DNA from: Pseudoscardovia suis
Lineage (GTDB): Bacteria; Actinomycetota; Actinomycetes; Actinomycetales; Bifidobacteriaceae
Assembly (NCBI RefSeq): GCF_002797875.1
Contig: NZ_PGFC01000001.1
Location: forward strand, 124,001-188,000
Direction: 5' to 3'
Length of the DNA: 64,000 bases
In this document: piece by piece, positions 8,230 through 16,657 of the stretch
Numbering within the stretch: position 1 is the stretch's first letter
Layout: each line of letters opens with the position of its first letter
Notes under the pieces: model-generated
What the model saw: only the letters and a program-made list of their open reading frames with translations
Databases searched by the model: none
Told to the model about the DNA's origin: nothing
Translations under genes and position numbers: made by a program

Positions 8230-10259
8230 GGCGGGCGGGTGGTGCATGGAGGATTGTCGCCTCATGGCCGGCGGATGGTGTGGCTGCTCTGGAACAGGAG
8301 GATGCTGCGGTCCCGCAGATGACCGCGGTGCACGCTTTTCGACGCGCCGGTCGGAGAGAGCCGCTGGGATATCGGTTTGCGGAAAGCGGGGCGAAGGATT
8401 GCCGCATGGTCGTGCCGGCGATGGTGGCGTGGTCGGCTTCCGCTGTCTGTCAATCGTGCATGGAATCAGTGGGAGGGACATCCGGTGTGGCGTTCGGCGA
8501 TGCGCTGGGCTCAGTGGTGAAAGGGGCGTTGACAGGCGGTGCATGTTGCGTAGCGGCGGTCGTGTGCTTGTGCGTGGCGGCGATGGCGAACGGCTACGGT
8601 TTGCGTTCTGTGTCGCATGGTTCGGTGTCGCACGGTGTTCAGACGGATGGAATCCAGACATATGGAGCCCAGACACATGGAATCCAGACGCATGCCCGGG
8701 CATGGGCAGGAGAGAGCAGGGCGGTTCGGCGCGCCATGCGTTGTCTTGTTGCGGTGTGCGGCGTTGCCATGCTGTGCGCGTTGGTGAGTGCCACGGCTGT
8801 GCGGATGGTCGCGTCCCATGATGCGGTGGCGCGCGTTGCCGCTGAGGGTGCTCCGGCAGGTGTGGATGGTGTGAGGCTCGTGGTGCGGGTGACGGCGCCG
8901 GCACAGGCATCTGTGCGACGGGGATTCACCTGCAGTGTGATGGCGACGGCTCTGGGCGTGACATCGTCGGAAGTGAGCGAAGGCAGCATGGCGCATGTGA
9001 CGCTGTGGGCGGATTCTCGTGGATGCCTGGCGCAGTCTGGTGCGCGTTACGTGGCGGTGGGGAAAGTCACGCCGCCTCAATGGGGGAATGATGCCGCGTG
9101 GATGGAAGTCGCGCAGGATGATGATGCATGGGCGATGATTCGCGCCCCGGATGCCCTTGGGCGCATGATTGCGCGGATGCAGGACGCGTTCCTGCGCGTT
9201 GCAGGGCGGTTGTCTGACCAAGGCCGCGTGTTGGTGCCGGGCCTCACCCTGGGCGTCATGGGGCAGCGCAGTGCGGTGAACGCCCTCGCGGGGCAGAACG
9301 CGGTGGACGCCGTGTATGCCGCAGGACTGACCGATCGGTTTTGCAATGCCGGCATCATGCACCTGATGGCGGTTTCCGGTGGGCATTTTGCGCTGGTGGC
9401 GGCGATGGTGTCGGCGGTATCGCGCCGATGGTTGGCGTCCCGGCGCGTTACGGCGTTCGTCACTGTTGTGGCTTATGCAGGGCTTGCCGCGGTGCTGTAT
9501 CCCTCGGATTCCGTGACTCGTGCGGCGGCGATGGGATGCATGGGCGCCGCATGCCTGGCGTTGGGCAGAAGGACCCAAGCGTGGAGCGCCTTGAGCTGGA
9601 CCGTGTTGATTGCCGTCGTGGCATGCCCCGGGCTTGCGGTGAGCTATGGGTTTGCGCTGTCGGTGACGGCTGTGGCGGGAATCGTGGCGTTCACCCCCAT
9701 GCTTACGCGAGCCGCCAGGTGTGTGATGCCGCGCGCGCTGGCACAGGCGTGCGCCGTCACGATCGCAGCCCAGACATTGTCTCTGCCGGTGCAGGTGATG
9801 ATGGGGACGGGTGTGCCGTTGTGGTCGGTTGCCGCGAATGCGATTGTGGCGCCGTGTGTGAGCGCGGCCACCATATGCGGTCTGGCGTCGTTCGCGGTCA
9901 GCTGGTGCGCGCCGTCCGTTGGGTTCGCGTTGGCATGGCTGGCGTCCGGCGGAACGGCGCTCATGGAGCGCAGCGCCGCATGGATGGGAGGGGCGAGTGG
10001 TGTGCTCGCATGGCCGGACGGCGTGGCAGGAGGCTTCCTTGCGGCGGCATGCGAAGTGATCACCGTGGCGTTGACGCTTATTGCGCGGCGGATGGTGCGC
10101 ATGAGGCGCATCCATCGCACGGGCAGCGAGGAGGGCACGCCGGTGGGGCCGATCATGATGATGCGCCACGCCATGCGGCAATGGTGGCGTGACACGCGCC
10201 GCGAGGTACTGGATGCGCGATGGGACGAACCATGGGAGGGTCGGCATGGAGGCGTGTAG
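8226..10259 (+). CDS. comEC: ComEC/Rec2-type DNA-uptake channel
   Basis: A 677-residue polytopic membrane protein. ComEC forms the channel for single-stranded DNA entry in natural transformation. The ComEC/Rec2 competence core is recognisable, with GLTDRFCNAGIMHLMAVSGGHFALVAAM followed by many hydrophobic helices and SLPVQVMMGTGVPLWSVAANAIVAPCVS. It starts at ATG 8226, overlapping the comEA stop by 4 bp, with GGAAAGGTGA just upstream, so the two are translationally coupled. Unlike long ComEC proteins it ends after the membrane core and a basic tail, without the C-terminal metallo-beta-lactamase domain. A 15-bp in-frame repeat (8637-8693) encodes VQTDGIQTYGAQTHGIQTH in the N-terminal region. 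Confidence 0.85.
   Translation: MRRAGGAWRIVASWPADGVAALEQEDAAVPQMTAVHAFRRAGRREPLGYRFAESGAKDCRMVVPAMVAWSASAVCQSCMESVGGTSGVAFGDALGSVVKGALTGGACCVAAVVCLCVAAMANGYGLRSVSHGSVSHGVQTDGIQTYGAQTHGIQTHARAWAGESRAVRRAMRCLVAVCGVAMLCALVSATAVRMVASHDAVARVAAEGAPAGVDGVRLVVRVTAPAQASVRRGFTCSVMATALGVTSSEVSEGSMAHVTLWADSRGCLAQSGARYVAVGKVTPPQWGNDAAWMEVAQDDDAWAMIRAPDALGRMIARMQDAFLRVAGRLSDQGRVLVPGLTLGVMGQRSAVNALAGQNAVDAVYAAGLTDRFCNAGIMHLMAVSGGHFALVAAMVSAVSRRWLASRRVTAFVTVVAYAGLAAVLYPSDSVTRAAAMGCMGAACLALGRRTQAWSALSWTVLIAVVACPGLAVSYGFALSVTAVAGIVAFTPMLTRAARCVMPRALAQACAVTIAAQTLSLPVQVMMGTGVPLWSVAANAIVAPCVSAATICGLASFAVSWCAPSVGFALAWLASGGTALMERSAAWMGGASGVLAWPDGVAGGFLAAACEVITVALTLIARRMVRMRRIHRTGSEEGTPVGPIMMMRHAMRQWWRDTRREVLDARWDEPWEGRHGGV
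8637..8693 (+). repeat. 15-bp degenerate tandem repeat in comEC
   Basis: Four units of 15 bp with the core CAGAC-N2-ATGGA encode VQTDG, IQTYG, AQTHG and IQTHA. The unit resembles the GIQSE repeat in the LOG gene at 18376-18435. Confidence 0.7.
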
Positions 10260-10269
10260 ATTAGCAAGT

Positions 10270-11292
10270 ATGCAGATTTCGCAGGTCAATATTGTCTTCG
10301 GCGGCAACGAATTCCTGGCTTCCCAAGCAGTGCGTGACATTCGCCATGCCGCTCGCGAAGCGATGCCTGACGCCGAGCAGACGGATCTTGATGCGCGAAC
10401 CGCCACCAACGCCGATCTGGTTCAGGCGGTAAGCCCGAGTCTGCTCGCGCCGCGCAGCATCGTCGTCATCGACAACCTGCAGGAAGCCGATCCTGTTGTC
10501 GCGCAAAGCCTTGTGGACATCACGAAACGCATGATGGCGAACCCACAGCAGGCCGACGCCATCATCATCTGCCGGCATGACGGCGGGCAGAAAGGCAAAG
10601 GCATCGTGGACGCGCTCGTCAAGGCGGGTGCGTGGCGGGATGAGGTCCCCAAACTCGACAAACCGCAGGCGAAGGTCAACTTCGTGCGTCAGCGCTTCGA
10701 ATCCCTCGGCCGGCACATCGATGGGCGCGCCGCGCAGCTCTTGGTGGGCGTGATGGGCGAGAACCCCGGCGAACTCTATGCGATGTGCGAGCAGCTGTGT
10801 GCGGATTTCGATGACGATCCCATCATGCTCGAACGCGTCAGGCAATACATGACGGCAAATCCGCAGGCCAAAGGCTACGAGATCGCCGATGTTGCCATCA
10901 GCGGCGACGCCCCGCGGTCCATCGTGATGATGCGCTCCGTGGTGGAACAAGGCGTCGCCCCGGTTTCCATCGTCGGTTCGATCGCCACGGAGATGCGCAA
11001 ACTCGCCAAGGCGGCGGCTGTGAGCGCCGGCTCAATCAGCGTGCAACAAGCAGGCATCCCCGAGTGGCAGCTCAACCGTGCGCGCGGTCATCTGCGTGGG
11101 TGGACGGGACCGGGGATGGCGGCGTGCTTCGAAGCGTTGGCCAAGGCGGATGAACAATGCAAGACGAACGGCGGCGACCCTGTTTACGCACTGGAACGTG
11201 CCATCGAATGCGTGGCAGCGAAAGGCGTGCCACAGCAGGGGTTTGCGCCAGGGGACTACGGCATGTTCGGCAATGCAGGAAGGATTCGTTGA
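10270..11292 (+). CDS. holA: DNA polymerase III delta subunit
   Basis: About 340 residues. HolA is the clamp-loader subunit that opens the beta sliding clamp. The N-terminus shows the family pattern VNIVFGGNEFLASQAVRDI, then DLVQAVSPSLLAPRSIVVIDN and later QAKVNFVRQRFESLGRHIDGRAAQLLV and the helical collar region. The gene follows comEC, as it does in many bacteria. The chosen start ATG 10270 lies 10 bp after the comEC stop. An in-frame ATG at 10246 would overlap comEC. The stop TGA shares a base with the next start (TGATG at 11290-11294), suggesting coupled translation with tsaE. Confidence 0.9.
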   Translation: MQISQVNIVFGGNEFLASQAVRDIRHAAREAMPDAEQTDLDARTATNADLVQAVSPSLLAPRSIVVIDNLQEADPVVAQSLVDITKRMMANPQQADAIIICRHDGGQKGKGIVDALVKAGAWRDEVPKLDKPQAKVNFVRQRFESLGRHIDGRAAQLLVGVMGENPGELYAMCEQLCADFDDDPIMLERVRQYMTANPQAKGYEIADVAISGDAPRSIVMMRSVVEQGVAPVSIVGSIATEMRKLAKAAAVSAGSISVQQAGIPEWQLNRARGHLRGWTGPGMAACFEALAKADEQCKTNGGDPVYALERAIECVAAKGVPQQGFAPGDYGMFGNAGRIR

Positions 11293-11939
11293 TGAACGGG
11301 AGCATGTCTCAGGATTATTCAACGCGGTCGCAGGCGGATTCCTACACGGTGACGGCGCCTCGCGCCGTCGACATGCGCGCGGCGGGCGCCGCTGCGGCTT
11401 CCGTGGCGCGCGGCGGGGATGTCATTGTGCTTTCCGGGCCATTGGGCGCCGGCAAAACCACGTTCGCCCAAGGGTTTGGCGCCGGTCTCCATGTGGAGGG
11501 CCAGATGGTTTCTCCCACGTTCACCATTGCGCGAAGCCTCGCCGGCCGTTTCGCTGACGGCTCTCCCGCCAATCTCGTGCACGTGGACGCTTACCGCTTG
11601 CCAGGGTCGGATGACCAGCCGCAGGTCGCCGCAAGCCGGCTCATGGACGAACTCGAATCCTTGGGATTGGACGAAGAGCTCGAGGATCCAGGCCCCGGCA
11701 CCGTCGTGCTCATCGAATGGGGCAGCGCGATGGCCAGCGAATTGGCAAGCACGCGATGGGAAGTGACAATCGACCGTTCCGTCGCGGATTCGTCGAAAGA
11801 CGGCGGGTCGGTGGACGACGCGCCATTGACAAGCGACGGGGCGCGCACCGTGACATTCCACGCAATCGGATGCGCCGACCGCATGCCGGCGCTTATCGCA
11901 GCACTGCAGGCGGCACACGGAGCGATGACGGAGCGATGA
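11292..11939 (+). CDS. tsaE: tRNA t6A biosynthesis ATPase TsaE
   Basis: 215 residues. TsaE is the ATPase that drives turnover of the TsaB-TsaD complex making threonylcarbamoyl-adenosine at position 37 of ANN-decoding tRNAs. The Walker A motif GPLGAGKTT is at residues 49-57, followed by SPTFTIARSL and VHVDAYRL, which match the family core, and by VLIEWGSAM. The start ATG 11292 overlaps the holA stop and has GGAAGGA upstream. The C-terminal third holds a longer than usual Asp/Ser-rich segment. Its stop lies in an 11-bp repeat that separates it from tsaB. Confidence 0.9.
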   Translation: MNGSMSQDYSTRSQADSYTVTAPRAVDMRAAGAAAASVARGGDVIVLSGPLGAGKTTFAQGFGAGLHVEGQMVSPTFTIARSLAGRFADGSPANLVHVDAYRLPGSDDQPQVAASRLMDELESLGLDEELEDPGPGTVVLIEWGSAMASELASTRWEVTIDRSVADSSKDGGSVDDAPLTSDGARTVTFHAIGCADRMPALIAALQAAHGAMTER

Positions 11940-11978
11940 AAGAGTAAGGCGTGATGAAAGAGTGATGAAAGAGTGATG
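11935..11978 (+). repeat. 11-bp repeats at the tsaE/tsaB junction
   Basis: GATGAAAGAGT-type units occur at 11935-11945, 11951-11961 and 11962-11972, followed by a partial unit. The first contains the tsaE stop and the last runs into the tsaB start region. Confidence 0.8.
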
Positions 11979-12929
11979 GCTATGAATGATGCAATGAACG
12001 CAACAAACAGCACGGCTGATGGCACGACGCAGGCGGCAGGCAGCGCGACACGGGAGTCCCAGGACATTCCCACACTGGTGATCGACACGTCTTTCGGCGC
12101 GACGGTGGCGGTCGTGGGGCACGAACCCCATTACGAGCCGGATTCGCGCTCGCATGTCGAGAAACTCGAGCCGGCGATCAGCCACGTCGTGGAGCAGGCC
12201 GGACTTACGCCTTCCGACATCCGTCGCATCGTCGTGGGCACCGGCCCGGCTCCGTTCACCGGGCTGCGCGCAGGAATCGTCGCTGCGAGGGCAATGGCGT
12301 TCGCCACGGGCGCCGAACTGCTGGGACAGAACGTGCTCGAACCCCAGGCGGCGTGGCTGGCTCAAGGGCAGTTGCCGGACGGCAGGCGTCACGTGACACT
12401 CGCCGTCAACGACGCACGCCGCAAGCAGCTGTATTACGCGCTGTATGAAATGGTGCCGGGCGACCCGGTGCCGCACGTGCTGATCGACATGGACATCGCG
12501 TCGGCAGGTACCATCGCGCACAAGGTCAATGAATGGCTGCGCAGCCGTGACACGCCTGAAGGCGGCGAAATCGTGGTGGATGTGTGCGGCACGGGCGCCA
12601 AACGCTATTTCTCGTCGTTCCAAGGCATTGTGGCGTTGGGCGATCTGCATGATGATTCCTGCCTGCATGTGGCGGGCGTGCAGGGGCCGCGCATATTTGC
12701 GCAGCTCGCCGCAGCGCATCACGCCGCCGGCGACCCCTGCTCCAGCGAACCGCTGTACCTTCGCCGTCCCGATGTCTCGGAACCGGCGCCGTTCAAGCAT
12801 GTGACGGAGGAACCCAACCATGCCGCCCGCATGGAACGCATCGCACAGGCGGAGGCAGCCGGTGCCGCGCATGAAAGTGCCTCCCAGAATGCATCCCAGG
12901 GTGCATCTCACGGGGAAGTGCGGCGATGA
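11976..12929 (+). CDS. tsaB: tRNA t6A biosynthesis protein TsaB
   Basis: About 317 residues. TsaB is the inactive ASKHA-fold partner of TsaD. Visible motifs are TLVIDTSFGATVAVV (phosphate-1 loop position), VEKLEPAISHVVEQAGL, and VVGTGPAPFTGLRAGIVAARAMAF, the family signature. A Ser/Thr/Asn-rich N-terminal extension of about 30 residues precedes the fold, and several start codons crowd there (GTG 11973, ATG 11976, 11982 and 11994), so the exact start is open. The C-terminus holds extra Ala/Ser-rich sequence. The stop overlaps the rimI start by 4 bp (ATGA). It lies in the holA-tsaE-tsaB-rimI-tsaD cluster. Confidence 0.88.
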   Translation: MAMNDAMNATNSTADGTTQAAGSATRESQDIPTLVIDTSFGATVAVVGHEPHYEPDSRSHVEKLEPAISHVVEQAGLTPSDIRRIVVGTGPAPFTGLRAGIVAARAMAFATGAELLGQNVLEPQAAWLAQGQLPDGRRHVTLAVNDARRKQLYYALYEMVPGDPVPHVLIDMDIASAGTIAHKVNEWLRSRDTPEGGEIVVDVCGTGAKRYFSSFQGIVALGDLHDDSCLHVAGVQGPRIFAQLAAAHHAAGDPCSSEPLYLRRPDVSEPAPFKHVTEEPNHAARMERIAQAEAAGAAHESASQNASQGASHGEVRR

Positions 12930-13510
12930 TACGCCCGATGACCGAAGCGGACCTTGATGTCGTGGCGGCTCTCGAAAGCGAACTGTTCGGTTCCGGCGCG
13001 TGGAGCCGCGGGGCGCTTGATGAGGAATTCCATGCGCCACACCGACGGTACATAGTGGACGTGCAAGAGGCAGCCACGGCATCGCAAGAGACGGGCGACA
13101 GTGCAGAAGCGGCGAACCAGACGGATGCTGCGCCATCAGCAGTGCGCGGATACGCAGGCTACTGGTTCGACGGCGACGACGCGGAACTCATGACCATCGG
13201 CGTGGCGACCGGCCAGCAAGGAAAAGGAATCGCCACTCGCATGCTCTCCACACTCATCGACGACGCCAAACGCACCACACACGCCCGCCGCATGCTTCTC
13301 GAAGTGCGCACCGACAACGAGCCGGCGCTCGCGGTATACCGCAAGCTTGGCTTCTACCGCATTGGGCTGCGACGACGCTACTACCAGCCCGAAAACAAGG
13401 ACGCCTACACGATGGCCCTGGACTTACAGCCGCGCGTCGTCGGGTTCATGCCCGCCGGCGATGTGGATTCCAGCGGATCCGCAGGCGCAGGTGCCAACGA
13501 ACGATCATGA
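12926..13510 (+). CDS. rimI: Ribosomal protein S18 alanine N-acetyltransferase RimI
   Basis: 194 residues of the GNAT fold. RimI acetylates the N-terminal alanine of ribosomal protein bS18 using acetyl-CoA. It opens with MIRPMTEADLDVVAALESELFGSGAWS. The acetyl-CoA binding motif A is MTIGVATGQQGKGIATRML, and the C-terminal motif is VRTDNEPALAVYRKLGFYRIGLRRRYYQP. A 25-residue Ala/Thr/Asp-rich insertion interrupts the fold near residues 50-72. It starts at ATG 12926 inside the tsaB stop, so it is coupled to tsaB. The stop falls at the end of the first unit of a 15-bp triplet repeat. Confidence 0.9.
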   Translation: MIRPMTEADLDVVAALESELFGSGAWSRGALDEEFHAPHRRYIVDVQEAATASQETGDSAEAANQTDAAPSAVRGYAGYWFDGDDAELMTIGVATGQQGKGIATRMLSTLIDDAKRTTHARRMLLEVRTDNEPALAVYRKLGFYRIGLRRRYYQPENKDAYTMALDLQPRVVGFMPAGDVDSSGSAGAGANERS

Positions 13511-13540
13511 AACGAACGATCATGAAACGAACGATCATGA
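13496..13540 (+). repeat. Three exact 15-bp tandem repeats at the end of rimI
   Basis: AACGAACGATCATGA is repeated three times without error. The TGA that ends rimI is the last three bases of the first unit. Each later unit supplies a further stop. Confidence 0.95.
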
Positions 13541-13580
13541 AGACAGCACAACAAGATCGGAAGACTTCAAAGGAATGACC

Positions 13581-14687
13581 ATGACACAACAATCCCAATC
13601 GCAGATGGACGCGCCGATGGTGGAGACGGAGGCGAAGCCCGGCGACGGCCCGGTGATACTGGGGATCGAATCCACGTGTGACGAAACAGCCGCCGCGGTG
13701 GTGCGCGGCAAACAGCTGCTGAGCAACGTCGTGGCGTCGTCGATGGACGAGCACGCCCGGTATGGTGGCGTGATTCCCGAGATTGCCAGCCGTGCGCACG
13801 CCGAAAGCTTCGTGCCGGTCGTGTCAAAAGCCTTGGCGGACGCCAACATGGACATCAGCGACGTGGATGCCATCGCGGTCTCCGCAGGGCCGGGCCTCGC
13901 CGGATGCCTCGCAGTGGGCGTCTCCGGCGCGAAATCCCTCGCATGGTCCGCCGGCAAGCCGATCTACGGCATCAACCATGTGATCGGCCATGTGGGTGTC
14001 ACGCAGCTTCAGTTCGGTGACCTGCCCGAGGACACCCTTGCGCTCATCGTCTCGGGCGGCCACACGTCGCTGCTGCGGGTGCGCAACATTGCCACGGACG
14101 TGCAGGTCGTCGGCTCCACGCTCGATGACGCGGCGGGGGAGTGCTTCGACAAGGTCGCTCGATTGTTGGGATTCCCCTATCCGGGCGGCCCCTACATCGA
14201 CCGTCACGGTCAGCAGGGCGACCCCACGGCTCTCAAGGTGCCGATGGGTCTGACCCAAGGGCGTGCCGGCGCCGAGCATCCCTATGATTTCAGCTTCTCC
14301 GGCGTGAAGACCGCCGTCGCCCGCTGGGTGGAGGCGCGCCGTGCGCAAGGCCTTGACGTGCCGGTGGACGATGTGTGCGCATCGCTGGCGCATTCCGTCG
14401 CCACGGTGCTCAGCCGCAAGGCGATCGATGCGTGCAAACGCTTCGATTCCCATACCCTCATTGTGGGCGGAGGATTCTCGGCGAACTCGCAGCTGCGCGA
14501 AGCCCTCGCACAGGCCGGACGCACGGCGGGGATCGACGTGCGCATACCGCGCATCGCGCTGTGCACCGACAACGGCGCCATGGTCGCCATGCTGGGGTCG
14601 AACCTGATGCAGGCGGGCGTGGCACCATCCGCGTTGGATTTTCCCATCGATTCGGCCATGCCGCTCAATCGCGTCAGCATGAGCTGA
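13581..14687 (+). CDS. tsaD: tRNA N6-adenosine threonylcarbamoyltransferase TsaD
   Basis: 368 residues. TsaD transfers threonylcarbamoyl from TC-AMP to A37 of tRNA with TsaB and TsaE, both encoded just upstream. The ASKHA fold is evident: VILGIESTCDETAAAVV, GGVIPEIASRAHAE, and the metal-binding pair H133 and H137 in NHVIGHV. Then come IVSGGHTSLL, DDAAGECFDKVARLLGFPYPGGP, and the C-terminal TDNGAMVAMLG. The start ATG 13581 has AAGGA 6 nt upstream. ATG 13575 is too close to that site. A short Gln/Ser-rich tail of about 25 residues precedes the conserved part. Confidence 0.95.
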   Translation: MTQQSQSQMDAPMVETEAKPGDGPVILGIESTCDETAAAVVRGKQLLSNVVASSMDEHARYGGVIPEIASRAHAESFVPVVSKALADANMDISDVDAIAVSAGPGLAGCLAVGVSGAKSLAWSAGKPIYGINHVIGHVGVTQLQFGDLPEDTLALIVSGGHTSLLRVRNIATDVQVVGSTLDDAAGECFDKVARLLGFPYPGGPYIDRHGQQGDPTALKVPMGLTQGRAGAEHPYDFSFSGVKTAVARWVEARRAQGLDVPVDDVCASLAHSVATVLSRKAIDACKRFDSHTLIVGGGFSANSQLREALAQAGRTAGIDVRIPRIALCTDNGAMVAMLGSNLMQAGVAPSALDFPIDSAMPLNRVSMS

Positions 14688-14861
14688 ACCTGAGGCGTTG
14701 CGCCTCGTGTATCCTAGAGAGGGAAGGTGAATCAGAGGAGTTTGCCGGACGGATGCTTGCAAGGCAGTGAGTCTGCAAGGCAGCGGCATCTGCAGGGCAG
14801 CCAAGGCAGTGAAATGGAGCAGCTAAGGCGGCTGAACCGGCTCAAGAGATGAGGAGTCGTC

Positions 14862-15620
14862 ATGACTGATGGAATCCCAGACAACGGGGATAACGGATTC
14901 ACTGGGTATCCTCCGTCCCAGTATGCCCAGCAATATTCTCAGCAAACGTACTCGCAGTATAGCGATGCGCAGCCCGACGCCTCTGGCAGCGCAGGGTATG
15001 TGCAGCCAGATACCTCTAACGCGGGATATACGCAGCCTGGGTATGCGCAATCGGAATACACGCAGACTGAGTATTCGCAATCCACATATTCGCCATCTGC
15101 ATATGCGCAGGCCAATGCCGGTGGCAATCAACAGTATCAATCACAGGGGCCGGATTCGTATTCGGCGGCATACGGTCAACAGTCGTCGTACCAGCAGCCG
15201 TACCGGCAGCCGTATGGTATGACGAATGGCGGAACAGTCCCATCTGCCGCTCCGATGATCGGCGTTCCGGGGCAAGGAACCCCTGGACAGGGCGCTCCGA
15301 TGTCGGGAACCCCCATGTACCAGGTGAATCCGGGCTCATTGTTTGATTCCGTGCTGTCTTCCGATGACCTGCCGCAGTCGTTGCGGCCTCTGTCGGTGCT
15401 CGACTACGTGGGTTATCTGATCCTCTTCTCGCTTCCCGTCGTCGGCACCATCATGATTATCTTTTACTCCATCAAGGCAAAGAACGAGAACCTGAAGAAT
15501 TTCTCCCGAGCCATCCTCCTTCTTGGAGTAATCGCTGCCGTGCTGTACATCATCGTGCTGCTGCTGCTCGGTGATTCACTCGGCAATCTGTCTTCCGGTT
15601 CTTCCCTCACCTCGGTGTGA
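14862..15620 (+). CDS. Gln/Tyr/Ser-rich membrane protein of unknown function
   Basis: 252 residues. The first 150 are a low-complexity tail with repeated YAQxxY, QPDTS and YGQQSSYQQPYRQPYG, probably disordered and cytoplasmic. Two hydrophobic helices follow (VLDYVGYLILFSLPVVGTIMIIFY and AILLLGVIAAVLYIIVLLLLG), separated by a basic loop SIKAKNENLKNFSR. Proteins with a Pro/Gln-rich tail and a small two-helix module are common in actinobacteria, with no assigned role. The start ATG 14862 has GAGGAG 5 nt upstream. About 170 bp of repeat-like leader (GCAAGGCAGTGAGTCTGCAAG...) separates it from tsaD. Confidence 0.7.
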   Translation: MTDGIPDNGDNGFTGYPPSQYAQQYSQQTYSQYSDAQPDASGSAGYVQPDTSNAGYTQPGYAQSEYTQTEYSQSTYSPSAYAQANAGGNQQYQSQGPDSYSAAYGQQSSYQQPYRQPYGMTNGGTVPSAAPMIGVPGQGTPGQGAPMSGTPMYQVNPGSLFDSVLSSDDLPQSLRPLSVLDYVGYLILFSLPVVGTIMIIFYSIKAKNENLKNFSRAILLLGVIAAVLYIIVLLLLGDSLGNLSSGSSLTSV

Positions 15621-15825
15621 ATCCCGCTCGGGTGTGAATTCCGCTCGTTTGTGCGTGAACGTTCCGTTGGCATGAATCCAACCGATACGAATCGCCCTGC
15701 CGGGCGGTGCAATCATCCAACCCTCGCTGGAATCCTGTGACGAGATGCAGGGAAGCGAGGATATTCGGGTGATGGGGCGCTGATGATGAAGATACTAGTG
15801 ATGAAGATGCTGGAGAATTGAAAAA

Positions 15826-15847
15826 CCCGGGACCATTCGGTCCCGGG
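15826..15847 (-). terminator. Terminator of the first tRNA-Arg
   Basis: A 9-bp stem (CCCGGGACC with GGTCCCGGG) closes a 4-nt loop. It is followed on the minus strand by TTTTTC, directly downstream of the tRNA 3' end. Confidence 0.85.
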
Positions 15848-15856
15848 CTTTCCTTG

Positions 15857-15930
15857 TGCGCCAGACAGGATTCGAACCTGCAACCTGCTGATCCGTAGTC
15901 AGCTGCTCTAATCCATTGGGCTACTGGCGC
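15857..15930 (-). tRNA. tRNA-Arg (anticodon ACG), copy 1
   Basis: A 74-nt cloverleaf on the minus strand. The acceptor stem GCGCCAG pairs with CTGGCGC, the anticodon stem GCTGA/TCAGC holds the loop CTACGGA with anticodon ACG, and the T arm has GGTTCGAATCC. The first anticodon base is expected to be edited to inosine so that CGU, CGC and CGA are read. It is identical in sequence to copy 2 about 390 bp away. Confidence 0.95.
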
Positions 15931-16216
15931 AACGCTGCTTGCTTGGATAACGGTGGATTTACCATCTGTTTTCCTTGCGGCAACTCGAACATACTAACCA
16001 CGTTACGGAGAATTCACCAAAAACGGCGTGTCTTATTGTTTTGAGATGCGACGCATTGGATGGCGGGCTACATCTGAGCCGCATTGCGTGCAGTTTTATG
16101 GTGTGGTGCAGGGCATGGCGCATGGTGTGGTGTGCGGTGTATTATGGCGTGTATCGCGGCATGTGGGGAAGAGCAACGTGGTTTGCACAACGGCATGAGA
16201 GACATACAGAAAAACA
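15931..16216. other. Spacer between the two tRNA-Arg genes
   Basis: About 286 bp without a convincing gene. The part at 16085-16180 is GT-rich and repetitive (GGTGTGGTGCAGGGCATGGCGCATGGTGTGG). It should contain the promoter of copy 1 near its left end. Confidence 0.4.
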
Positions 16217-16219
16217 AAA

Positions 16220-16240
16220 AACCGCGACAAAATCGCGGTT
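16220..16240 (-). terminator. Terminator of the second tRNA-Arg
   Basis: The stem AACCGCGA/TCGCGGTT with a 5-nt loop is followed on the minus strand by TTTTTGTTTTT. It lies 9 bp from the tRNA 3' end. Confidence 0.85.
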
Positions 16241-16248
16241 TTCGCTTG

Positions 16249-16322
16249 TGCGCCAGACAGGATTCGAACCTGCAACCTGCTGATCCGTAGTCAGCTGCTC
16301 TAATCCATTGGGCTACTGGCGC
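16249..16322 (-). tRNA. tRNA-Arg (anticodon ACG), copy 2
   Basis: This has the same 74-nt sequence as copy 1, with the same immediate flanks (CTTG before and AACGCTG after, on the + strand). Each copy keeps its own, unrelated terminator hairpin, so the duplicated unit is little more than the tRNA itself. Confidence 0.95.
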
Positions 16323-16657
16323 AACGCTGTGATTGCTCACAACGGTTCTATAGAATAGGTCTGTGCGGTCTGCATGGCAATATCGGCGTGTCGTGATGAT
16401 CCGCGGCGCTGGCGTTGCTCATCGGATGCGTCTATCTCACGAGCCGGGCAAATTCTCACATTCGTTATGCGCAAGACACACTCGCCGCATACCATGGAAT
16501 CGTTCCTTAACACGGCAAGCGGTGCGTTATCCGTCATCATGTGCTGTGACCGCAACGGTAACACGCCAGCAACAGGCCGAAACACCAATCGACACGACAA
16601 GCATGCGCTGCAGCCGGGCACACAGTGCCTGACATGCACGCAGGCGGGAAGGGCAGC
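16323..16657. other. Intergenic region upstream of nhaA
   Basis: About 335 bp between tRNA-Arg copy 2 (-) and nhaA (+). It should hold both promoters. TATAGAATAGGT near 16349 is a plausible -10 for either direction. Frames that run through it lack a ribosome site and look non-coding. Confidence 0.35.

Noticed and set aside
8511..10409. A long minus-strand open frame opposite comEC
   Set aside because: Its translation is His/Arg-rich with no recognisable domain. The + strand encodes a clear ComEC membrane core.
16085..16210. A small gene between the two tRNA-Arg copies
   Set aside because: Open frames there are short, GT-repeat driven and lack ribosome sites.
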